From a bacterium (lineage in GTDB: Bacteria; Patescibacteriota; Minisyncoccia; UBA6257; 2-01-FULL-56-20): a DNA stretch of 9,669 nt. The notes beneath the pieces were generated by a model, which searched no databases, was not told the DNA's origin, and saw only the letters and a program-made list of their open reading frames with translations. Made by a program: the position numbers and the translations under genes. Shown in pieces: positions 1-5,037 of the stretch (positions within the stretch are counted from its first letter, which is position 1; every line of letters begins with the position of its first letter). The stretch spans positions 1 through 9,669 of the forward strand of contig JAKABL010000025.1 of assembly GCA_021801885.1 (NCBI GenBank), given 5' to 3'.

Positions 1-669
1 CACGCCGACCACGCGCCCGGTACGGTCCACGAGCGGTCCGCCCGAATTTCCGGGATTGATCGCGGCATCGGTCTGGATGAGCCCGCGCATTTCCTGGGGC
101 GCCGCGCCGGGGTCGGCTTGGGCACTGATCGCGCGGGAAAGGCCGCTCACGATGCCTACCGAGACCGTGTTGCGGAACACGCCGAGCGCGTTCCCGATCG
201 CGATGAGCGACTGCCCGAGCTGGAGGCGCGAGGCATCACCGAGCGGGAGGCTCGGGAGTTCCTGTGCGGGAATTTTCAGAATGGCGACGTCGTTAATGGG
301 ATCGCGGGTGAGGATCTCGGCGGTGAACGTGCGTCCGTCGTTCAGGATCACGGTATATTCGGCATCGGGCTCGTTCACCACATGCTTGTTCGTCATGACG
401 AGGCCTTTCGGGTCCACGATGAAGCCCGAGCCTCCTCCCACCTGCACCATGCCGTGCGCATCCACCAATTCGTCGGGGATCGTCATGGTCGCGGGCGCAT
501 CGGCGCCGCTCCGTGTGGCGTGCGCGGGGTGAGGCGGTGTTCCCGGAATGCCCGCATAGAGCTCCTTGGGGAGCTCCTTCTCGAGATCCTGCAATCGCTT
601 TGCAATGGCGATCGAAACCACGGCAGGCATAACCTTCCGTATTATTGTAATGACGCGGGAATCGTTCAT
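1..669 (-). CDS. HtrA/DegP-like trypsin-fold serine protease (C-terminus beyond window)
   Basis: This is the N-terminal 223 residues of an HtrA-family (S1C) serine protease, which degrades or quality-checks misfolded proteins. The full catalytic triad is visible: His96 in TNKHVV, Asp127 in DPINDVAIL and Ser209 in INPGNSGGPL. The order and spacing fit the family, and the reading frame is open to the left edge; any PDZ domain would lie outside the window. The ATG at 669 was chosen because an in-frame TGA lies ten codons upstream with no other start between. With this start there is no signal peptide or membrane anchor: the protein enters the protease fold almost at once (KVMPAVVSIAIAK, residues 12-24). 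This is odd for a family that usually acts outside the cytoplasm. A -10 box lies 7 nt before the ATG, suggesting a leaderless mRNA. It follows the methyltransferase gene by 27 nt. The family call is certain; the localisation is inferred. Confidence 0.93.
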   Translation of the reverse strand, partial: MNDSRVITIIRKVMPAVVSIAIAKRLQDLEKELPKELYAGIPGTPPHPAHATRSGADAPATMTIPDELVDAHGMVQVGGGSGFIVDPKGLVMTNKHVVNEPDAEYTVILNDGRTFTAEILTRDPINDVAILKIPAQELPSLPLGDASRLQLGQSLIAIGNALGVFRNTVSVGIVSGLSRAISAQADPGAAPQEMRGLIQTDAAINPGNSGGPLVDRTGRVVGV

Positions 670-676
670 GTGCTTA

Positions 677-682
677 ATTGTA
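677..682 (-). promoter_or_regulatory. Extended -10 box for the HtrA-like gene
   Basis: TGCTACAAT (extended TGn plus hexamer TACAAT) reads on the minus strand, with 7 nt between the hexamer and the ATG at 669. The expected transcription start falls on or next to the A of the start codon. No convincing -35 is seen, which is tolerable for an extended -10. Confidence 0.6.
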
Positions 683-696
683 GCACGGGATATGCT

Positions 697-1635
697 TCAC
701 CGGTTCACGAACCGTGCATAAATGCCCGAGGGGACGATGTGGCCGGCGGAGGATTCGCGGAGATGGAGCTCGCCGAACTCTCCGATCGTCGTTGCGTCGA
801 TGCCGGGGAATGCATCCTGCACGGCTTGAAGGAGCGATTGCGGCGCATAGCCGGCCGCATAGCCATTCACCACGAAGAACGCGCCTGCGCGGTCGCGCGC
901 AAAGAGCCTTGCGCATGCCGCGAGCAGTTTCGGAAGATGTTCTTCGATGCGGAACACTTCGCCCTTCGCGCCGCGGCCGAAGGCGGGAGGATCGAGGATA
1001 ATGCCATCATACGTGGTGCCGCGCCGCCCTTCGCGCTCGGCGAATTTGAGCGCATCGTCCGTGATATAGCGCACCGAACCCCCGTGGTCGATGTCCTTTC
1101 GGTCGAGATTCGAGAGCGTGGCGTTCTCGCGCGCCCAGGTGTTGCTCTGTTTCGATGAGTCGCAGTGCGTCACGTCGGCGCCATGCCGCGCGGCCACGAG
1201 GCTTGCGATCCCGGTATAGCCGAAGAGATTCAAAATGCGCGGCGCTCCCTGAAGCTGGCTGCGCAGCATGCTCACGCGCTCCGCGGTCCATTCCCAGTTC
1301 GAAGCCTGCTCCGGGAAGATGCCGGTATGCTTGAACGCTGTGAGGCGTACGCGGAAGCGGATGCTGTTCCATGACATCTCCCAGGCATCGGGCATCGCGG
1401 CGTTCTTCTTGCGCCACGTTCCGCCTTTACCGCTCCGTCCCGCACCCTCGCGTTCCCCGAAATGAAATTCCGCGTCCGCGGCCTTCCAGAGGGCCGGACG
1501 CGTCGGTTTCCAGAGTGCCTGGGTCTCGGGCCGCGCAAGCACGAACTCGCCGTAGCGTTCGAGCTTTCGATTGTTGCCCGAATCGAGCAGTGCATAGTCC
1601 TCCCATCCTTCGCTCACGAGGTCCCGGTTCTCCAT
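697..1635 (-). CDS. Class I SAM-dependent rRNA methyltransferase, COG1092/RlmI-like
   Basis: This 312-aa Rossmann-fold methyltransferase resembles the COG1092 group, which includes RlmI and RlmK and modifies 23S rRNA using S-adenosylmethionine. The N-terminal third (1-100) is a family-typical region with WEDYALLDSG and KLERYGEFVLARP. KHTGIFPEQ (102-110) precedes SAM motif I, LNLFGYTG (135-142). Asp159 in THCDSS is the acidic residue expected to bind the SAM ribose. The motif IV loop is ILDPPAFGRG (213-222). It lacks the separate N-terminal PUA domain of E. coli RlmI, so the exact target (23S cytosine, or another base or substrate) cannot be assigned. The ATG at 1635 is supported by a TATAAT box 6 nt upstream. 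It sits between the SpoU methyltransferase and the HtrA gene, with 27-nt gaps on both sides. The family is confident; the substrate is not. Confidence 0.9.
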   Translation of the reverse strand: MENRDLVSEGWEDYALLDSGNNRKLERYGEFVLARPETQALWKPTRPALWKAADAEFHFGEREGAGRSGKGGTWRKKNAAMPDAWEMSWNSIRFRVRLTAFKHTGIFPEQASNWEWTAERVSMLRSQLQGAPRILNLFGYTGIASLVAARHGADVTHCDSSKQSNTWARENATLSNLDRKDIDHGGSVRYITDDALKFAEREGRRGTTYDGIILDPPAFGRGAKGEVFRIEEHLPKLLAACARLFARDRAGAFFVVNGYAAGYAPQSLLQAVQDAFPGIDATTIGEFGELHLRESSAGHIVPSGIYARFVNR

Positions 1636-1641
1636 GGTCCT

Positions 1642-1647
1642 ATTATA
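1642..1647 (-). promoter_or_regulatory. Consensus -10 (TATAAT) for the COG1092 methyltransferase
   Basis: A perfect TATAAT lies on the minus strand in the 27-nt gap after the SpoU methyltransferase gene, with 6 nt (AGGACC) to the ATG. Transcription should start at about the first base of the start codon. The AGGA could resemble a Shine-Dalgarno site, but it is only 2 nt from the ATG and too close to work as one. No good -35 is seen. Confidence 0.6.
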
Positions 1648-1662
1648 GCCGATGCGGGCGGG

Positions 1663-2607
1663 TTATGCTCCGTGTGGGGGATGCTGTACGCTCCATTGAT
1701 AGAGCGCGACGGCGGCGCTTACGGATGCATTCAGCGATTCGGCACGCGGGTCCATCGGGATCCTGAGGCGGACGTCGCACCGGGCGAGCGTGTGTTCGCG
1801 GATGCCTTCGCCTTCATTGCCGACGATGACGAGCGCGGGAGCGTCGAACGGTTCGTCCGCGAGAGCCATAGCGCCGTCCATGACGAGGCCGTAGGTCCTG
1901 AACCCTTCTTTCTTGAGTGCATCGATGGCCTGGTTCACGTTCGCGATGGGCACGAGCGGTATGCGAAATGCCATGCCGGCGGAGGTCTTCACGACCGCGC
2001 CCGTGATCGGAGCCTGGTGGTGGGAGGGGATGAGCACGCCTGCGGCGCCGAACGCCGCCGCCGAACGGATGATAGCACCCACATTATGGGGATCGGTGAG
2101 TTCGTCGAGGAGCACAAGCATGGTGCCGGCGTCGGGCGCGCGGGTACCGCGGTCCGTGAGGGACCCGACGAACTCGGCGAGCGGCGTCATGAGCGCACCT
2201 GTGTTCATGATCGCCACGACGCCCTGATGCGACGCATCGTGTCCGACCATCTGTCCCGCATCGTGGGATTTGAGCGCGCCTGCTTCGATGCCGCTTTTCT
2301 TGACGAGCGCCCGGAGCTCGGGATCGTCCATCTCCGGCGCAAGGAAGACACGGCGCACCGCATGAGGCGCGTGCGTGAGCGCTTCGGCGAGCGCATGTTT
2401 GCCATAGATATATACCTTTTCCCCGTTCCCGCTGCTGCGCGGTGCGGCCACCGGTATCTGGCGGCGGGTCCCCGCATGGCGCGATCCGCGTCTGCCGTGA
2501 CCATAGCCGCTTGCATTCCCGCGGCGCGCGAGCGCCCCCCGCTTCGTATTCCTCAGGGGGTTCCGTTTCTTGCTGTGCCGAGGCGCTTTTTTTGTATGTC
2601 GCTTCAT
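1663..2607 (-). CDS. rlmB: SpoU/TrmH-family 23S rRNA 2'-O-methyltransferase (RlmB-like)
   Basis: This 314-aa protein belongs to the SPOUT (SpoU) class of RNA ribose 2'-O-methyltransferases; RlmB methylates a conserved guanosine in 23S rRNA domain V. All three SpoU motifs are present: motif 1 DPHNVGAIIRSAAAFG (172-187, with Arg181), motif 2 LVIVGNEGEGI (259-269) and motif 3, with IPMDPRAESLNASVSAA (283-299) in the knotted SAM site. An L30e-like substrate-binding domain (IYGKHALAEAL..., about 67-140) precedes the catalytic domain. Residues 1-60 form an unusual, very basic, probably disordered extension rich in Lys and Arg. An upstream in-frame ATG at 2703 was rejected because it lies inside the tRNA-Ser gene. 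The chosen ATG begins 15 nt after that tRNA, so the two are probably co-transcribed. There is no Shine-Dalgarno site. The specific RlmB assignment, rather than another SpoU member, is likely but not proven. Confidence 0.9.
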   Translation of the reverse strand: MKRHTKKAPRHSKKRNPLRNTKRGALARRGNASGYGHGRRGSRHAGTRRQIPVAAPRSSGNGEKVYIYGKHALAEALTHAPHAVRRVFLAPEMDDPELRALVKKSGIEAGALKSHDAGQMVGHDASHQGVVAIMNTGALMTPLAEFVGSLTDRGTRAPDAGTMLVLLDELTDPHNVGAIIRSAAAFGAAGVLIPSHHQAPITGAVVKTSAGMAFRIPLVPIANVNQAIDALKKEGFRTYGLVMDGAMALADEPFDAPALVIVGNEGEGIREHTLARCDVRLRIPMDPRAESLNASVSAAVALYQWSVQHPPHGA

Positions 2608-2622
2608 GGGTATGTGCGTTTG

Positions 2623-2709
2623 CGGAGAGGGAGGGATTCGAACCCTCGAGGCCCTTTCGAACCTGCCGCATTTCGAGTGCGGTGCCTTCGACCACTCAGC
2701 CACCTCTCC
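2623..2709 (-). tRNA. tRNA-Ser (anticodon CGA)
   Basis: This is an 87-nt class II tRNA with a 7-bp acceptor stem (GGAGAGG/CCTCTCC) and discriminator G73. The anticodon arm CCGCA-CTCGAAA-TGCGG gives anticodon CGA, reading UCG. It has the long variable arm expected for serine, and its T-arm has the TTCGAAT loop. CCA is not encoded; the genomic sequence continues CAA. It lies directly upstream of the rlmB-like gene on the same strand. Confidence 0.96.
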
Positions 2710-2727
2710 TTTCCTTTAGCGTTGTCC

Positions 2728-2733
2728 AGTATA
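2728..2733 (-). promoter_or_regulatory. -10 box for tRNA-Ser(CGA) and probably rlmB
   Basis: TATACT on the minus strand lies 18 nt before the tRNA 5' end, giving a start point and a short 5' leader for RNase P to remove. The -35 match is poor. Because rlmB follows 15 nt after the tRNA with no obvious promoter or terminator between, this box may drive both. Confidence 0.5.
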
Positions 2734-2766
2734 GCCAAAAACGCTGTGTTTGGAAAGGGAAAAGGA

Positions 2767-2795
2767 AAAGGCGCCTTTTGTGGGGAGGCGCCTTT
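2767..2795 (-). terminator. Intrinsic terminator after the 71-aa gene
   Basis: The perfect 9-bp inverted repeat AAAGGCGCC/GGCGCCTTT has an 11-nt loop. Read on the minus strand, the stem is followed by TTTTCCTTTTCC, a pyrimidine tract rich in T. It lies just past the stop codon of the 71-aa reading frame and before the tRNA-Ser promoter, so it should insulate the two units. Confidence 0.7.
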
Positions 2796-2821
2796 CGATG
2801 GGAATAATAGAGGAGTGCAGC

Positions 2822-3037
2822 TCAGTTCGGCGTGATGCGCGGGAGTCGTGCGGGATTGACGTAGACCTCTCCGCCATGCTCATGGGAGTCCTCGCCGGAG
2901 GCGAAGGCGATATGGCAGAATGCGCATGCGGCGCGCCTTGGTTGCGGCTTTGCGTCTCGCGCTCCCCCGCGATTTTTGGGGAGGTTCGCCGAAACTGATG
3001 ATGCGTAGTGTGGGAAATAATTATTTCCTGACGACAT
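2822..3037 (-). CDS. Hypothetical 71-aa Cys/His protein
   Basis: I do not recognise this family. The ATG at 3037 is preceded by a near-consensus ribosome binding site, AAAGGAG, with 9-nt spacing, and the stop is followed by a terminator hairpin; both support a real gene. The N-terminal half is polar and basic. The C-terminal half contains ACAFCHIAF (38-46) and then SHEHGG, a CxxCH plus HxH arrangement that could bind zinc. CxxCH is also the haem c motif, but there is no signal peptide, so haem attachment is unlikely. No membrane segment is seen. The same frame stays open upstream to 3154, but that longer start lacks a ribosome site. Codon choice in the C-terminal half resembles the neighbours. 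It may be a genuine small lineage-specific protein; a spurious frame in an intergenic region cannot be excluded. Confidence 0.55.
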   Translation of the reverse strand: MSSGNNYFPHYASSVSANLPKNRGGARDAKPQPRRAACAFCHIAFASGEDSHEHGGEVYVNPARLPRITPN

Positions 3038-3046
3038 GTGAATATA

Positions 3047-3053
3047 CTCCTTT
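3047..3053 (-). promoter_or_regulatory. Shine-Dalgarno site of the 71-aa gene
   Basis: AAAGGAG on the minus strand lies 9 nt before the ATG at 3037. It is the only well-spaced canonical Shine-Dalgarno site I find before any gene start in the window, so it decides this start. Confidence 0.65.
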
Positions 3054-3084
3054 GGGTGGGAACAACTGCCTTTTACCGTACTAC

Positions 3085-3109
3085 AAAAAACCTTCATGCG
3101 CAAGGCATG
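3085..3109 (-). terminator. Possible terminator for the tRNA-Arg transcript
   Basis: On the minus strand, two alternative short stems (CATGC/GCATG and CCTT/AAGG) precede a run of six T. The T-run is convincing but the stems are only 4-5 bp, so this is a weak call. A possible -35 (TTGCGC, 3098-3103) and -10 (TACGGT, 3075-3080) with 17-bp spacing overlap it and could start the 71-aa gene. Confidence 0.3.
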
Positions 3110-3161
3110 CGGTATGATGACACAACGGTCGTCAGGCACGATCACGCTCCGCACTTCTCGG

Positions 3162-3233
3162 TGCCTCCGGGAAGAATCGAACTCCCATCTTATCCTTAGG
3201 ACGGATTTGTTCTATCCATTGAACTACGGAGGC
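3162..3233 (-). tRNA. tRNA-Arg (anticodon CCU)
   Basis: This is a 72-nt tRNA with acceptor stem GCCTCCG/CGGAGGC and discriminator A. The D-arm stem is GTTC/GAAC. The anticodon loop GTCCTAA gives CCU, reading AGG. The top anticodon-stem pair (27-43) is an A-A mismatch. The T-arm is GGGAG-TTCGATT-CTTCC. CCA is not encoded. It is divergent from tRNA-Ala, with only 26 nt between the two 5' ends. Confidence 0.95.
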
Positions 3234-3247
3234 TTTGCCACTATACT
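3219..3247 (+). promoter_or_regulatory. Promoter for tRNA-Ala / tRNA-Ser
   Basis: The -35 TTGAAC (3219-3224), a 17-bp spacer and the -10 TATACT (3242-3247) predict a start near 3254, six nt before tRNA-Ala. The -35 and part of the spacer lie inside the divergent tRNA-Arg gene. Confidence 0.7.
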
Positions 3248-3273
3248 ATAGACGTTCAAGGGCCCATAGTAAA
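3245..3273 (-). promoter_or_regulatory. Promoter for tRNA-Arg
   Basis: On the minus strand, the -35 TTTACT (3273-3268), a 17-bp spacer and the -10 TATAGT (3250-3245) predict a start near 3238, five nt before the tRNA. The -35 lies inside the tRNA-Ala gene. A second TATAGT at 3245-3240 is an alternative -10. Confidence 0.6.
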
Positions 3274-3330
3274 ATGGTATTACGCCTCCATGGCATGGAG
3301 GAGGTCGGGGTTCGATTCCCCGTGGGTCCA
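3260..3330 (+). tRNA. tRNA-Ala (anticodon GGC)
   Basis: This is a 71-nt tRNA with acceptor stem GGGCCCA/TGGGTCC and discriminator A73. The third acceptor pair is G3-U70, the classic alanine identity element, which agrees with the anticodon GGC in loop ATGGCAT. The D-stem is GTAA/TTAC and the T-arm is CGGGG-TTCGATT-CCCCG. CCA is not encoded. It is separated from the following tRNA-Ser by four nt. Confidence 0.95.
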
Positions 3331-3334
3331 CTGT

Positions 3335-3419
3335 GGTGGGGTGGCCGAGCGGTTGAAGGCAGCGGTCTTGAAAACCGCCATACCGAAAGGTATCGTGGGT
3401 TCGAATCCCACCCCCACCG
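3335..3419 (+). tRNA. tRNA-Ser (anticodon UGA)
   Basis: This is an 85-nt class II tRNA with a fully paired acceptor (GGTGGGG/CCCCACC) and discriminator G. The anticodon arm GCGGT-CTTGAAA-ACCGC gives UGA, reading UCA and related serine codons. The variable arm hairpin is TACC-GAAA-GGTA. CCA is not encoded. It is four nt from tRNA-Ala and probably on the same transcript. Confidence 0.96.
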
Positions 3420-3433
3420 CCCCGCGCGGGCGG
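3417..3433 (+). terminator. GC-rich hairpin at the end of the Ala/Ser tRNA unit
   Basis: CCGCCC-CGCGC-GGGCGG forms a 6-bp stem that starts in the last paired bases of tRNA-Ser. It is followed by only two T, so it is an atypical terminator at best; it may instead be a processing or pausing structure. Confidence 0.35.
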
Positions 3434-3462
3434 TTGCATAACCGGCATGGGTTCGGTATGCT
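3434..3462 (+). promoter_or_regulatory. Candidate promoter for tRNA-Thr
   Basis: TTGCAT (3434-3439), a 17-bp spacer and TATGCT (3457-3462) would start transcription near 3469, leaving a leader of about 49 nt before the tRNA. That leader would contain a small hairpin, CCGTC-GAGA-GACGG, with a GNRA-type loop at 3494-3507. The match is moderate. Confidence 0.4.
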
Positions 3463-3517
3463 TGTGGGGCGCATTGGCGAGCCTTTTGCGCTGCCGTCGA
3501 GAGACGGTTTCGGGGAT

Positions 3518-3590
3518 GCCACCTTAGCTCAGCTGGTAGAGCAGTGCTTTCGTAAAGCAAAGGTCCCCGGTTCGAATCCGGGAGGTGGCT
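3518..3590 (+). tRNA. tRNA-Thr (anticodon CGU)
   Basis: This is a 73-nt tRNA with acceptor stem GCCACCT/AGGTGGC and discriminator U. The D-stem is GCTC/GAGC. The anticodon loop TTCGTAA gives CGU, reading ACG. The T-arm is CCCGG-TTCGAAT-CCGGG. CCA is not encoded. The top anticodon-stem pair (27-43) is a G-A mismatch. Confidence 0.95.
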
Positions 3591-3596
3591 CACGTA

Positions 3597-3605
3597 TGGT
3601 ATACT
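3597..3605 (+). promoter_or_regulatory. Extended -10 for the 89-aa gene
   Basis: TGGTATACT (TGn plus TATACT) has 6 nt between the hexamer and the ATG at 3612. The predicted start coincides with the A of ATG. No -35 is seen; that position falls inside the tRNA-Thr T-arm. Confidence 0.6.
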
Positions 3606-3611
3606 GATGCT

Positions 3612-3881
3612 ATGAGCAAGGAATCATTGCCGCCCGAACCTCAGGAGGAGCAGCTTTCGTTCTTCGGCGCCGAGGACGATGCCGCGCAGGAAGCGCATGA
3701 TGACGTTTCCGACGTGGAGGCACTCTATCGTTCATACCTTTCCCGCGAGCCGGACGCGAATGACGCGCGGAAGGAGGAACTCCTTCGCGCCGCGAAGCAG
3801 TCCGTGGTGAATCGTCAGCACCGAAAGGCCTATCGCAAGCGCGCGGAGGAACGAAGGAAGCCCTTGGACGATCTGTCGTAG
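3612..3881 (+). CDS. Hypothetical 89-aa charged protein
   Basis: The family is not recognised. The ATG at 3612 is chosen over the earlier in-frame ATG at 3585, which lies inside tRNA-Thr, and it is supported by an extended -10 box that gives a leaderless start. The protein has an acidic, proline- and glutamate-rich N-terminus (1-35, including EEQLSFFGAEDD), a middle segment VEALYRSYLSREPDANDARK, and a strongly basic, probably helical C-terminus (RKAYRKRAEERRK, about 71-83). It has no signal peptide, membrane segment or cysteine cluster. The split acidic/basic design would suit a nucleic-acid- or ribosome-associated accessory factor, but that is only a guess. It sits 42 nt upstream of prfB on the same strand, with a separate promoter between them. 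Existence is moderately certain; function is unknown. Confidence 0.6.
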   Translation: MSKESLPPEPQEEQLSFFGAEDDAAQEAHDDVSDVEALYRSYLSREPDANDARKEELLRAAKQSVVNRQHRKAYRKRAEERRKPLDDLS

Positions 3882-3908
3882 GCACTCACGCCGCACGCGC
3901 TCTATCCT

Positions 3909-3914
3909 TATACT
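3909..3914 (+). promoter_or_regulatory. -10 box for prfB
   Basis: TATACT with 9 nt to the ATG at 3924 predicts a leader of about 0-3 nt. There is no Shine-Dalgarno site and no good -35. Confidence 0.5.
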
Positions 3915-3923
3915 ACTTTCATT

Positions 3924-4992
3924 ATGGATTACACCGTCCCATTGCAGGAACTTGCAGACGAAGCCCGCCGGCTCGGCGGGCGTCTTTGACCTCGACGCGA
4001 AGCGCGCGCGGGCAAAGGAGATCACGGATGCCATGGCGGCACCCGATTTTTGGAACGATCGCGCAAAGGCGGACGAGGCGATACGGGAACTCGGCATGCT
4101 CCAGGACGTGATCGCGCGCTATGACGAAATAGATGAGGGAATCCTTGCGCTCCAGATCGCGATGCGGGAAAAGGGGGAGGCCGCCGCATCCGAGGATGCG
4201 TTCCATGAGCTCAAGCGGAAATTCCGCACATTCGAGCTTTCGCAGCTGTTTGTGGGGCCGTACGATGCCCAGGCCGCGATCCTTTCCATCTCGCCCGGCG
4301 CCGGCGGCGCCGATGCGGAAGATTGGGCGCGCATGCTCGTCGAGATGTACGAAGGATATGCCGCGCGGCGCGGTTGGAAAGTGCGTACGATCGACGACGC
4401 GGCGCGCGGACGCACGATCGAGGTGCGGGGCGATCACGCCTACGGTTACTTGAAGCACGAACAGGGCGTCCATCGCCTGGTCCGCATCTCGCCGTTCAAT
4501 GCCAAGCATTCGCGCGAAACTTCGTTCGCGCTCGTGGAGGTGCTGCCCGACCTCCCCGCCGTCGACGAATCGAAGATCACGATTCCCGACAGCGATCTCA
4601 AGGTGGAATTCTCCCGCGCGGGAGGACCCGGCGGACAGAACGTCAATAAGGTGGAGACGGCCGTGCGCATTGTGCATCTGCCGACCGGCATTACGGTTTC
4701 GGCGCGCACGGAGCGCTCCCAGGCGCAGAACCGCGAATACGCGATGCGACTTCTCAAGGCCAAATTGCTCCAGCTTATGGAGAAGGAGAAGGTCGATGAG
4801 GTCGGCGCGATCCGCACGAAGGTAAAGCCCGAATGGGGGAATCAGATCAGGTCCTATGTCCTCAATCCGTATCAAATGGTGAAGGACCATAGGACCGATG
4901 TCGAAACGGCGCGCGTGGACGGTGTGCTCGCGGGCGATATCGACATATTCATCGAGGCGATGCTCGAAGCATCTTCCCAGGGATCCCGTTAG
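3924..4992 (+). CDS. prfB: Peptide chain release factor 2, with programmed +1 frameshift
   Basis: RF2 terminates translation at UGA and UAA by triggering peptidyl-tRNA hydrolysis. The gene is in two frames: codons 3924-3986 (21 aa) end at an in-frame TGA, and translation resumes in the +1 frame at 3988, giving 355 aa in total (E. coli RF2 has 365). The junction CTT TGA C yields ...GGRLDLDAKR, which aligns with the E. coli RF2 junction GYLDYDAKK. Downstream are the stop-recognition tripeptide SPF (189-191, bases 4489-4497), which marks RF2 rather than RF1, and the catalytic GGPGGQN loop (GGQ at 236-238). Starting at the ATG 3952 would lose the conserved N-terminus and hide the frameshift, so 3924 is preferred. 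A -10 box lies 9 nt upstream. Low RF2 favours frameshifting and hence RF2 synthesis, so the gene autoregulates. Confidence 0.96.
3975..3990 (+). promoter_or_regulatory. prfB +1 recoding site
   Basis: The slippery CTT at 3984-3986 is followed by TGA C (3987-3990), as in most bacterial prfB genes. The element three nt before CTT, where E. coli has AGGGGG, is GGCGGG (3975-3980). It is G-rich but a poorer complement to the 16S anti-Shine-Dalgarno. Confidence 0.93.
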
Positions 4993-4993
4993 G

Positions 4994-5022
4994 TTGGCGT
5001 TTGGGGTATTCGGTGATAAGAT
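4994..5022 (+). promoter_or_regulatory. Promoter for the S41 peptidase gene
   Basis: The -35 TTGGCG (4994-4999) begins one base after the prfB stop. A 17-bp spacer precedes the extended -10 TGATAAGAT, whose hexamer is 5017-5022. The predicted start is near 5029, leaving a leader of about 9 nt with no Shine-Dalgarno site. Confidence 0.65.
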
Positions 5023-5037
5023 GACCTTACCATTTCC

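Noticed and set aside
118..1158. 346-codon open frame on the plus strand
   Set aside because: It is antisense to the HtrA catalytic region and the COG1092 methyltransferase, whose motifs are clear on the minus strand.
1462..2835. 457-codon open frame on the plus strand
   Set aside because: It is antisense to the two methyltransferases and runs through tRNA-Ser, and no protein family is visible.
3162..3590. tRNA cluster as a phage or integrative-element attachment site
   Set aside because: No integrase, no repeated tRNA 3' end and no foreign genes are seen near the cluster.
3246..3593. Open frames through the tRNA cluster on both strands
   Set aside because: They translate tRNA genes, giving typical tRNA-derived peptides such as GFEPTI and GSNPTPT. 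All four tRNAs fold correctly, so these are not proteins.
3987..3989. In-frame TGA in prfB as a sign of a pseudogene or recoded UGA
   Set aside because: It is the conserved regulatory stop of prfB with the CTT TGA C context, and other genes here end in TGA, so neither decay nor a UGA=Gly code is needed.
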